Source of the DNA: Palsa-1233 sp031367105
GTDB lineage: Bacteria; Gemmatimonadota; Gemmatimonadetes; Gemmatimonadales; GWC2-71-9
Reading direction: 5' to 3'
Assembly (NCBI GenBank): GCA_031367105.1
Contig: JANLPG010000047.1
Coordinates: 1-8,707 of the forward strand
Length of the DNA stretch: 8,707 nt
In this document: positions 1-5,978 of the stretch, piece by piece
Position numbering within the stretch: the first letter of the stretch is position 1
Layout of the letters: each line of letters begins with the position of its first letter
Made by a program: the position numbers and the translations under genes
The notes under the pieces: model-generated
The model's input: the letters and a program-made list of their open reading frames with translations, nothing else
What the model was told of the DNA's origin: nothing
Database searches by the model: none

Positions 1-1970
1 GCCGTGGAATCGCGATTCATCTCACGACGGACGAACAGGTGCGCGCGGCCTTCGCGGTGGCGCAGCAGATCTCCCGATCGGTGATCATCGAGAGCTATGT
101 CACCGGCGATGACCATCGGCTTCTGGTGGTTGCGGGAGTCCTGGTTGCGGCGACACGGCGCACTCCGGGGCACGTGGTGGGCGATGGTCGTGCGACGATT
201 GCGGAGCTCGTGACCGAGGTCAACCGCGATCCACGGCGCGGCATCGGACACGAGAAGGTCCTGACCCGGCTCGAGCTGGATGCGCCGGCTGTCCAGATGC
301 TGGCGAAACTTGACCTGACGGAGACTTCCATCCCCACCGCCGGGATGGTCGTCCCGCTGCGCTCGACGGCAAATCTCTCCACCGGTGGTACCGCGACGGA
401 CGTCACCGACGTCATTCACCCCGACAACGCCGAGATGGCGGTCCGGGCGATCAAGGCGGTCGGGCTGGATGTCGGCGGCGTGGACTTCCTCACCACGGAT
501 ATCACCAAATCCTACAAGACGCACGGTGGCGGGATCTGCGAGGTCAACGCTGCTCCGGGATTCCGGATGCATTCGGCGCCGAGCGAGGGTCGGCCACGCG
601 ATGTGGCCACACCGGTGATCGATATGCTCTTCCCCAAGGGCACGCCGAGCGTGGTGCCGATCGCGGCGGTGACGGGCACGAACGGCAAGACGACCACCGC
701 ACGGATGCTGGCGCACATCTGCCAGATGGCCGGCTACACACCAGGTCTGACGACCACCGATGGCGTCTACATCAACGGCCAGCGGACGGTCGAAGGCGAT
801 ATGACTGGCCCGACATCGACGCGAATGGTGCTGAGTGACCCCAGCATCGATATCGCGGTCCTGGAGGTCGCGCGCGGGGGGCTCCTCCGCGCCGGGATGG
901 GGACGCACTATGTGGATGTTGGCGCGGTGCTCAACGTCCGGGAAGATCACCTCGGACTCAAGGGGATCGACACGCTCGAGCAGCTGGCCGATGTGAAACG
1001 GGTGGTGGTCGAGGTTGCCCGTGACACCGCCGTACTCAACGCCGATGACCCGCTGGTCCTGAAGATGGCGGCGTATACCGAATCGCAGCACCTCTGCTAT
1101 GTCACCACCAACCCGGCGCACGAACTGGTGCGCGAACACATTCGTGCCGGCGGCCGCGCCTGCGCGCTCGAGGCCGGCGTCAACGGCGAGATGATCACGC
1201 TCTACGACCACGGAGCGCACATCCCGTTGCTCTGGACGCATTTGATCCCGGCAACACTCGAAGGGCGCGCGATGCACAACGTGCAGAACGCGATGTTCGC
1301 GGCCGTGATGGCCTTTTCGCTCGGGATCAAGCTCGACAGCATCCGGCAGGGGCTGCGAACCTTTGATACCTCGTTTTTCCAGGCGCCGGGCCGGATGAAC
1401 GTCTATTCCGATCATCCGTTCCGGGTGATTCTGGACTATGGCCACAATGCCCACGCCGTCAGTGCAATGGTGGAACTGGCGCAGCGGCTCGACGTGAAGG
1501 GGCGTCGGATCGTCGTTGTGGCTGCGCCGGGTGACCGCCGTGATGAAGACATCCGCGCGATCGGTGCAGCGGTGGCAGGGCGCTTCGACTACTACATCTG
1601 CCGGCGGGACGATGCGTTGCGCGGGCGTGATGGCGATGCCGTGCCGCGGATGCTGGCGCGGACGCTCGGAGCCGGGGGCGTGCCCTCCGACCAGATCGTC
1701 GAGATTCCCGACGAACAGCTGGCGATCGACCACGCCCTGAGAATGGGCCAACCAGGCGACCTCGTGCTGATATTCGCCGATGCGCTCCAGCGGTCGTGGG
1801 ACCAGGTCACGGGCTTCCGGGCCGACGGCAGCGAACCGGCGTCACGTACAACCGGCGAATTTCCGGTGATGCCGCACGCCGTGCGGCGTGAAGAGCGCGT
1901 TCCGCTCGAAGGCGCCACGCTGGTTCGGGACGAACGCGGAGTTCGTCTCGCCCGGGAGAGTGACGACTGA
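1..1970 (+). CDS. cphA: Cyanophycin synthetase CphA, C-terminal ~655 residues (5' end outside window)
   Basis: CphA makes cyanophycin (multi-L-arginyl-poly-L-aspartate) in the cytoplasm, adding Asp to the backbone with its ATP-grasp domain and Arg to the side chain with its Mur-ligase-like domain. The frame is open from the left edge (first full codon at 3) with family sequence before any start codon, so the gene is cut by the window. Numbering visible residues from base 3: the rest of the ATP-grasp domain is about 1-210, with a STGGTATDVTD stretch near 125-136 and likely metal-ligand residues in VDF (~160) and ICEVNAAPG (~179). The Mur-ligase P-loop GTNGKTTT is at ~225-232, then VARGG (~289-293), HNVQNA (~425) and the C-terminal-domain motif GRMN...DYGHNAHA (~463-485). 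A tail of about 40 residues follows. Roughly 240 N-terminal residues are missing if it has the usual ~870-900 length. No frameshift is visible. It is followed with a 4-bp overlap by a Mur-ligase paralogue. Family assignment is very secure; activity is inferred. Confidence 0.95.
   Translation, partial: RGIAIHLTTDEQVRAAFAVAQQISRSVIIESYVTGDDHRLLVVAGVLVAATRRTPGHVVGDGRATIAELVTEVNRDPRRGIGHEKVLTRLELDAPAVQMLAKLDLTETSIPTAGMVVPLRSTANLSTGGTATDVTDVIHPDNAEMAVRAIKAVGLDVGGVDFLTTDITKSYKTHGGGICEVNAAPGFRMHSAPSEGRPRDVATPVIDMLFPKGTPSVVPIAAVTGTNGKTTTARMLAHICQMAGYTPGLTTTDGVYINGQRTVEGDMTGPTSTRMVLSDPSIDIAVLEVARGGLLRAGMGTHYVDVGAVLNVREDHLGLKGIDTLEQLADVKRVVVEVARDTAVLNADDPLVLKMAAYTESQHLCYVTTNPAHELVREHIRAGGRACALEAGVNGEMITLYDHGAHIPLLWTHLIPATLEGRAMHNVQNAMFAAVMAFSLGIKLDSIRQGLRTFDTSFFQAPGRMNVYSDHPFRVILDYGHNAHAVSAMVELAQRLDVKGRRIVVVAAPGDRRDEDIRAIGAAVAGRFDYYICRRDDALRGRDGDAVPRMLARTLGAGGVPSDQIVEIPDEQLAIDHALRMGQPGDLVLIFADALQRSWDQVTGFRADGSEPASRTTGEFPVMPHAVRREERVPLEGATLVRDERGVRLARESDD
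1954..1970 (+). promoter_or_regulatory. Ribosome binding site and CTGA stop/start overlap of the second cyanophycin-operon gene
   Basis: GGGAG at 1954-1958 stands 8 nt before CTG at 1967-1969, and the TGA at 1968-1970 ends cphA. The layout is that of the common ATGA coupling junction with C in place of the first A. It suggests translational coupling and a non-canonical CTG start. The conserved protein segment encoded between 1967 and 2060 supports this; direct proof is lacking. Confidence 0.6.
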
Positions 1971-3601
1971 CAAGCCTGGAGCCGCCGCCACCGCTCGTCC
2001 CGCAGTTCTCCGACTCTCGGCGACTCTTCGGCCCCAGCCCCTGGCTCGATACTGCGGGTGTGGTGCTCGAGGGCACGGCCCCCGCCGCGGCGATCGCCGA
2101 GATCGCCGTCGGGTGGCAGCATTCAGTTACCGAGATGACGGCCGCGCTCGGCTGGCCGCGGCCGGACTGCGTGGTTGTTCGCCGCGCCGATCAGCTCACC
2201 CTAGCCTTTACTGCACCGGGTGATCGCCTGCTCACCGCCACGGAAGTCAACGAGTGGGCCTGGCAGGAGGCGGTGCGTCGTGCGGGTTTCGCCGACGATC
2301 GGCCGTGCCTCTCGCCCGGCGACCTCCCGCGCGACGAGCGCGCCGCGGTGGCGCAGCTCGCGGCGCTCACGGCGATAGAGCTCCGCTCCCGGTCGAGTGA
2401 CCTCGCCGTGGTGGCACCAGAAGATCGCCACGTCGCCCTGGTCACGGGTTCCAATGGCAAAACGACCACGACACGCCTGATCGCGGCGATGACCACGGCC
2501 CACGGCTGGCGAAGCGGGTGGTGTTGCACGGACGGCGTCTTCCTCGACGGGGTGGCTGCGGAGCACGGCGACTGGTCCGGACCCGCTGGCGCACAACGTG
2601 TGATCGCCGATCCATCGATTCAGGCCGCGGTCCTCGAGACCGCGCGCGGCGGCATTCTGCGGCGCGGGCTGGGTGTGCTCGGGGTCGATGTGGCGGTGGT
2701 GACCAATATCGAGGCCGATCACTTCGGGGAGTATGGCGTGTCGTCGCTCGCGGACCTCGCGACGGTCAAGCTGGTGACCGCGAAGGGCCTCCGCTCCAGC
2801 GGCGTGCTGGTCCTCAATGCCGACGACGAAAGCCTGCGCGAGAGCACCCTTCCGGAGGGCGTGCGCATCCAATGGTTCTCGCCGAGCGGGGAGGCACGCC
2901 CGCTCGAAAGCGGCGGCTTCGCCGCGTGGAGAGACGGTGATCACCTGCGGCTGGAGGACGCGACGGGCGTTCACGACCTTGGCGAGATCAGCAGGATGCC
3001 GATCACCGCTGCAGGGCGCGCGAGCTATAACATTGCCAATGCACTCGCCGCCGCGCTGGTTGCCAGTCGGCTCGGAGTTGCCACAGCCACGATCGCGAAA
3101 GTGCTGGCGTCGTTCGGCGAGCGGCCGGAGGACAACCCTGGTCGACTCCACCGCTTCCGCTTCGACGGCATCGAAGTGCTGATCGACTACGCCCATAATC
3201 CCACGGGCCTCGCCGGCCTGCTAGCGGTGGCCCGCGGTCTCGCGCCGAATCGGCTGCTCTTGCTTCTGGGACAGGCCGGAAACCGCGACGACGAAGCGCT
3301 CGCCGCGCTGGCGGAAGCGGCGTGGAGGGCCCGCCCCGATCGGATCATCCTCAAGGAGCTCGAAGGTTACCGGCGCGGACGGGCGGTTGGCGAAGTGCCC
3401 ACGCTGCTCGCCGAGGAACTGCGCCGGCTCGGTGCCCCGGCGGATCAGATGGTGATCGTCCTCGACGAGGTGGCAGCGGTCGAGGAAGCGCTTCGGTGGG
3501 CCGAGTCGGGCGACGTTCTGGTGTTGCCGGTGCACGGACTCGAGGCCCGGGCCGCAGTCCTCAGCCTTCTCGCGGCCCGGGCAGCACTCAGCTCTGCTTG
3601 A
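1967..3601 (+). CDS. CphA-like Mur ligase family protein lacking the ATP-grasp domain (probable CTG start)
   Basis: With the CTG start it is 544 residues. About residues 1-155 contain a DSRRLFGPS segment like the start of CphA-type N-domains and of Mur-ligase paralogues found beside cphA. The ATP-grasp domain expected next in CphA is absent. The Mur-ligase core follows: P-loop TGSNGKTTTT (~160-169), TARGG (~225-229), NIEADHFGEYG (~247-257), YNIANALAA (~354-362) and the C-terminal domain with GRLHRF, DYAHNPTGL (~406-415) and GQAGNRDD (~435-442). ATP-binding and ligase residues look intact, so an amide-ligase activity on cyanophycin or a related Asp/Arg peptide is plausible, but the substrate is unknown. 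Start choice: no ATG, GTG or TTG lies in frame between the upstream in-frame stop (1961-1963) and GTG 2060. CTG 1967 has GGGAG 8 nt upstream and overlaps the cphA stop. GTG 2060 (513 residues) has no good ribosome site. Operon with cphA; the 3' end overlaps the convergent PEP-CTERM gene by 14 bp. Confidence 0.85.
   Translation: MTSLEPPPPLVPQFSDSRRLFGPSPWLDTAGVVLEGTAPAAAIAEIAVGWQHSVTEMTAALGWPRPDCVVVRRADQLTLAFTAPGDRLLTATEVNEWAWQEAVRRAGFADDRPCLSPGDLPRDERAAVAQLAALTAIELRSRSSDLAVVAPEDRHVALVTGSNGKTTTTRLIAAMTTAHGWRSGWCCTDGVFLDGVAAEHGDWSGPAGAQRVIADPSIQAAVLETARGGILRRGLGVLGVDVAVVTNIEADHFGEYGVSSLADLATVKLVTAKGLRSSGVLVLNADDESLRESTLPEGVRIQWFSPSGEARPLESGGFAAWRDGDHLRLEDATGVHDLGEISRMPITAAGRASYNIANALAAALVASRLGVATATIAKVLASFGERPEDNPGRLHRFRFDGIEVLIDYAHNPTGLAGLLAVARGLAPNRLLLLLGQAGNRDDEALAALAEAAWRARPDRIILKELEGYRRGRAVGEVPTLLAEELRRLGAPADQMVIVLDEVAAVEEALRWAESGDVLVLPVHGLEARAAVLSLLAARAALSSA
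3545..3582. repeat. 11-bp perfect GC inverted repeat at the end of the Mur-ligase gene
   Basis: GCCCGGGCCGC at 3545-3555 pairs perfectly with GCGGCCCGGGC at 3572-3582 around a 16-nt loop. It lies inside the last codons of the Mur-ligase gene, just before its overlap with the convergent PEP-CTERM gene. No T-run follows on either strand, so it is not a standard intrinsic terminator. The arms encode repeated Ala-Arg-Ala codons built on the palindrome GCCCGGGC, so it may be a by-product of protein sequence. It could still fold in either mRNA. Confidence 0.5.
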
Positions 3602-4226
3602 TCCGCCTCCGGCGTGCCGACGCGGCGAGACCAACCAGGCCCGACGCGAGCAGCGTCATCGTCGCCGGCTCGGGGACGACTGCTTCGGCGTGATTGGGGG
3701 TGTCGCCGATGAAGTTCACGGCGAGCCACGCCGCATTGCTGGCATCCGTGGCACTTGACGAGGTGGGGAAGACGAGCGTGCCGCTCGCGGTGTACCAGTC
3801 AGTGCCGTAGGAAATATCGGAGCTGAAGAGCGTGCCGCCCGGCGACTGGAGCGGATAGCTCTCGGACCCGGTCACGCCAGCGATCACGTACGTCCCGATG
3901 CCAAGGGAGAAGGGCGTAATCGAGGCGAATCGCCAGAACGAGGTCAGCGGATCGCTGTTCGTCACGGTGACCGAGGTCAACAGGGTGCCGGTGTTGGAAA
4001 AGATTCCGACATCGTGGGACTCGGTGAGGCCATCCTTGCCGGCATCGTAGAAGCCGAGCGCCGTGACGTTGAACGGATTCAGGACCGTAAAGCTCCAGCC
4101 CAGGCTCCACGAACTGTTGGTGAAGTCGACCGGAGCCGTGAAGTCGACGCCGAGCTGGGCCCGTGCCGCCGATGGAGCGGCCACCAGGGCCAGGAGCAGT
4201 ACCGGGAGAATTCGGAAGCGTCGCAT
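3588..4226 (-). CDS. PEP-CTERM sorting-signal secreted protein
   Basis: A 212-residue exported protein. Residues 1-23 form a signal peptide (basic MRRFR, then a Leu/Ala/Val core ending SAARA, likely cut before Q24). The mature part is rich in Thr, Ser, Gly and aromatic residues and predicted beta. Residues ~35-120 (WSFTVLNPFNVTALGFYDAGKDGL, with SHDVGIF following) resemble DUF4082-like beta-sandwich domains frequent in PEP-CTERM proteins. The C-terminus is a complete sorting signal: VPEP at 184-187, a hydrophobic segment (~190-203) and a basic tail RRRRIK. In known systems this signal is processed by an exosortase; none is encoded in this window. The ATG at 4226 has GAGGA 7 nt upstream. The gene stands alone between a convergent neighbour (14-bp overlap) and a 232-bp intergenic region with a sigma-54-like site. 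The molecular function is unknown; a cell-surface or matrix role is inferred. Confidence 0.9.
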   Translation of the reverse strand: MRRFRILPVLLLALVAAPSAARAQLGVDFTAPVDFTNSSWSLGWSFTVLNPFNVTALGFYDAGKDGLTESHDVGIFSNTGTLLTSVTVTNSDPLTSFWRFASITPFSLGIGTYVIAGVTGSESYPLQSPGGTLFSSDISYGTDWYTASGTLVFPTSSSATDASNAAWLAVNFIGDTPNHAEAVVPEPATMTLLASGLVGLAASARRRRIKQS

Positions 4227-4308
4227 CGCAGGTTCCTCGGTGGGTCGGTGTGGCGTTCGGCCAACAAAGGGTTCGTTGCCGAAATCACTGTTTCCTCCGC
4301 CCTACCAA

Positions 4309-4324
4309 AGCAACTAGCGTGCAC
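4309..4324 (-). promoter_or_regulatory. Sigma-54-like promoter candidate for the PEP-CTERM gene
   Basis: On the minus strand the site reads GTGCACG-CTAG-TTGCT, against the sigma-54 consensus TGGCACG-N4-TTGCW. Spacing is exact and 10 of 12 conserved positions match. The two mismatches include the first G of the -24 GG pair, which is usually strongly conserved, so activity is uncertain. It would place a transcription start near 4298, giving a leader of about 72 nt to the ATG at 4226. In some proteobacteria PEP-CTERM genes are controlled by RpoN with PrsK/PrsR, which makes the position suggestive. No convincing sigma-70 site was seen here. Confidence 0.35.
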
Positions 4325-4390
4325 AAGCCACATACTTCAGTTAACGTATTGCCAGATAATGAGTTGTAGTATCGGAATGCCCTGGGAACT

Positions 4391-4448
4391 TGTGGCGACG
4401 ACGCCACAGAGCAACAGTCGGTGCAACGGATTGACGGTCCCGGGACCG
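4391..4448 (-). terminator. Two tandem inverted repeats after the DUF1295 gene, possible non-canonical terminator
   Basis: Just past the DUF1295 stop codon on the minus strand come a 14-bp perfect palindrome (CGGTCCCGGGACCG, 4435-4448) and then a 7-bp stem with a 4-nt loop (TGTGGCG / CGCCACA, 4391-4397 and 4402-4408). Neither is followed by a T-run, so a standard intrinsic terminator is not supported. They could stabilise the 3' end of the operon mRNA, help factor-dependent termination, or act as a DNA operator. The rest of the 4227-4458 gap shows only the sigma-54-like site and the PEP-CTERM leader. Confidence 0.35.
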
Positions 4449-4458
4449 CGCAGCCGCG

Positions 4459-5232
4459 TTATCGGCCTGGCGGTTTCGGGGGCCAGGGGAAGAATGCGCT
4501 GGTAGTTCGCTGGTATTCGCGGTAGGCGTCGCCTCGGCTCCGAATCGCCTGGCGCTCGGTGTGGGGAATGCCGCTGAGGCGGTAGACGAAGAGGAACATC
4601 GCCACGGGGCCGATCCAGGTGAGCAGAGCCCCCTGACCAATCAGCACGTAGCTCCACCAGTGCAGCCACTCGAAGAAGTAGTTGGGGTGGCGCGAGTAGT
4701 ACCACAGTCCGTCGCGGCAAACCTGACCGCGATGCGCTGGCGCCGCGCGAAATCGCGCCAGCTGCCGGTCGGCGAGCGACTCGCCACCCACCGCGATCAG
4801 CCAGATCACGACGCCACCGATCGCGATCGGTGCCAGGGCGCCGCCACGCATCGCGCCGAGTAATGGCAACGTAAAGATCACCGCGACAAGCGCCTGGATC
4901 TGGTAGACCACGAAGAAATACTTGTCGGCGTGTGGTCCCCACGATTCGCGCATCGCGGCGTAGCGACCATCCTCGGTGTGGCGTCCCCGCACTCGATCGG
5001 CCCACAGGTACGAGAAGAGACGGAAGGCCCACCCGGCACCGAGCAGTCCCACCAGCGCGCGTCGCACTGGGTCGCCTTCGGCGAGTGCGGCGTACACCAG
5101 ACAGATCGCACCGATCAGCCCCGACCAGGCCACATCGACGCTGGTGGCGTTTCGGCTTTCCCGCTGACGCCACCAAAGCACCGTCATCAGCGCCGCTGCT
5201 GCGGCGTAGCTCCAGGCGACCAGTGCGATCAC
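4459..5232 (-). CDS. DUF1295 integral membrane protein (steroid 5-alpha-reductase-like superfamily)
   Basis: A 257-residue membrane protein with about six to seven hydrophobic segments (approximately 3-20, 36-52, 58-77, 107-126, 132-149, 188-203, 204-220). The C-terminal signature of DUF1295 is complete: GLWYYSRHPNYFFEW (175-189), then GIPHTERQAIRSRG (221-234) and YREYQRTTSAFFPWPPK (237-253). This region resembles the cofactor-binding C-terminus of steroid 5-alpha reductases and isoprenylcysteine methyltransferases. By family, a lipid- or isoprenoid-modifying reductase or methyltransferase is possible, but no DUF1295 reaction can be assigned from the sequence. The start is GTG at 5232, which overlaps the kinase stop by 4 bp (GTGA), implying translational coupling. 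DUF1295 genes in other genomes are often near cyclopropane-fatty-acid-synthase-type genes, which are not seen here. Its place after a sugar kinase is unexplained. Confidence 0.85.
   Translation of the reverse strand: MIALVAWSYAAAAALMTVLWWRQRESRNATSVDVAWSGLIGAICLVYAALAEGDPVRRALVGLLGAGWAFRLFSYLWADRVRGRHTEDGRYAAMRESWGPHADKYFFVVYQIQALVAVIFTLPLLGAMRGGALAPIAIGGVVIWLIAVGGESLADRQLARFRAAPAHRGQVCRDGLWYYSRHPNYFFEWLHWWSYVLIGQGALLTWIGPVAMFLFVYRLSGIPHTERQAIRSRGDAYREYQRTTSAFFPWPPKPPGR
4815..4832. repeat. 18-bp perfect palindrome inside the DUF1295 gene
   Basis: CACCGATCGCGATCGGTG reads the same on both strands over all 18 bases, with two overlapping CGATCG cores. It lies in codons for a hydrophobic membrane segment (A-P-I-A-I-G-G). 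It may be chance in GC-rich coding DNA or a site for a dimeric DNA-binding protein. Confidence 0.6.
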
Positions 5233-5894
5233 GTCGTGATGCCGCCTGCGTCCCAGAGCCGGAATCCGCCGAGAAACGCCTTCTCATTTCCGCCGCGGCG
5301 CGCTCCCTCGGGGAGTTCGTCGAGGTTTTCGACGTTTCCTCCACCGATCACCACGTAGTCGACCAGCGTTGCCGCTCCGAGCCGTGTGACGACATCGGCA
5401 ACCCGGCGGCGCCATTTGCGATTACCCATCCGCTGGCGACCGGCTTCGCCGAGGTACTCCTCGTAGCTGCCGCGCCGGCGGTAGGGGAGGTGGGCGAGTT
5501 CAAGCGGATAGCCGTGGTTGTCCAGCACCAGCGCACTGCCGAGTCCGGTGCCGAGGCCGAGGAAGAGCATCCTGCCGCCCTCGTAGCTCCCGATTGCCTG
5601 CATCAGCGCGTCGTTCACCAGTTTGACCGGGCGTCCAAAGCCGGCGGAAAAATCGAAATCCAACCATCCGGTGCCGAGGTGGATCGGTTCGGCTGTGGGG
5701 CGATGGTTTGCGGCGGGCCCGGGGTAGCCGATCGCGATGGCGTCGTATTCCCAGTCGGTCGTGATCTCACGGACCGTTGCCACGAGGGCGGACGGGGTGA
5801 AGTCCGGGCCAGACTCCGCGGCTCGGTGCTCGGGCGTTCGGTTGGTCGCGAGCTTCACGTGGGAGCCGCCGATATCGATCACCATCACTCGCAT
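5229..5894 (-). CDS. ROK-family sugar kinase, polyphosphate-glucokinase-like
   Basis: A 221-residue soluble protein, short for the ROK family (often ~300) but close to the small polyphosphate-glucokinase-like group. Seen: phosphate-1 motif IDIGGSHVKL (6-15), GYPGP (56-60), the catalytic Asp in VNDA (D95), the phosphate-2 motif LGLGTGLGS (112-120), ELAHLPY (132-138) holding the sugar-binding Glu/His positions, and VVIGGGN (181-187). The Cys-rich zinc motif of many ROK kinases and repressors is absent, and there is no helix-turn-helix, so this is an enzyme rather than a regulator. The likely reaction is phosphorylation of glucose to glucose-6-phosphate with polyphosphate and/or ATP; the donor cannot be read from sequence. 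The ATG at 5894 is chosen because AAGGAG lies 10 nt upstream and the ROK fold starts at once; an upstream GTG (5966) would add 24 unconserved-looking residues. It lies 84 bp after the GH15 gene and overlaps the DUF1295 gene by 4 bp. Confidence 0.88.
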   Translation of the reverse strand: MRVMVIDIGGSHVKLATNRTPEHRAAESGPDFTPSALVATVREITTDWEYDAIAIGYPGPAANHRPTAEPIHLGTGWLDFDFSAGFGRPVKLVNDALMQAIGSYEGGRMLFLGLGTGLGSALVLDNHGYPLELAHLPYRRRGSYEEYLGEAGRQRMGNRKWRRRVADVVTRLGAATLVDYVVIGGGNVENLDELPEGARRGGNEKAFLGGFRLWDAGGITT

Positions 5895-5904
5895 TTGTCG
5901 TGGT

Positions 5905-5910
5905 CTCCTT
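5905..5910 (-). promoter_or_regulatory. Ribosome binding site that fixes the ROK kinase start
   Basis: AAGGAG on the minus strand, 10 nt before the ATG at 5894. It favours this start over the in-frame GTG at 5966. The 5895-5978 gap shows no clear terminator or promoter, consistent with co-transcription from the GH15 gene. Confidence 0.7.
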
Positions 5911-5978
5911 GCGGGGGTTGAGCCAGCATCCACTCTTAGGACGGCAAGACCCCGGCATTGGGACACTTGAGGGGGTGA

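Noticed and set aside
671..684. E678 in WAHAEY of the GH15 protein as the catalytic base (protein residues 671-682)
   Set aside because: By alignment with fungal glucoamylase, whose base Glu400 is followed by Gln and lies 17 residues before a conserved Trp, the better match is E647 in LPEQVWD. Coordinates given here are protein residues.
2201..3196. 331-residue open frame on the minus strand
   Set aside because: Lies fully antisense to the Mur-ligase gene, with low-complexity Arg/Ala/His-rich composition and no recognisable motif; a GC-rich shadow frame.
2060..3601. GTG 2060 as start of the Mur-ligase paralogue
   Set aside because: No ribosome site before it, and conserved N-terminal protein sequence lies upstream in frame; CTG 1967 fits better.
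4337..5344. 335-residue minus-strand open frame across the DUF1295 gene
   Set aside because: It overlaps a well-supported DUF1295 gene in another frame, and its Arg/Ser-rich sequence shows no domain.
4932..5921. 329-residue plus-strand open frame
   Set aside because: Antisense to the DUF1295 and ROK genes, both of which carry clear family motifs; no domain of its own.
5895..5966. 24-residue N-terminal extension of the ROK kinase from GTG 5966
   Set aside because: The extension does not resemble the family, which begins at the DIGG strand, and AAGGAG marks the ATG at 5894.
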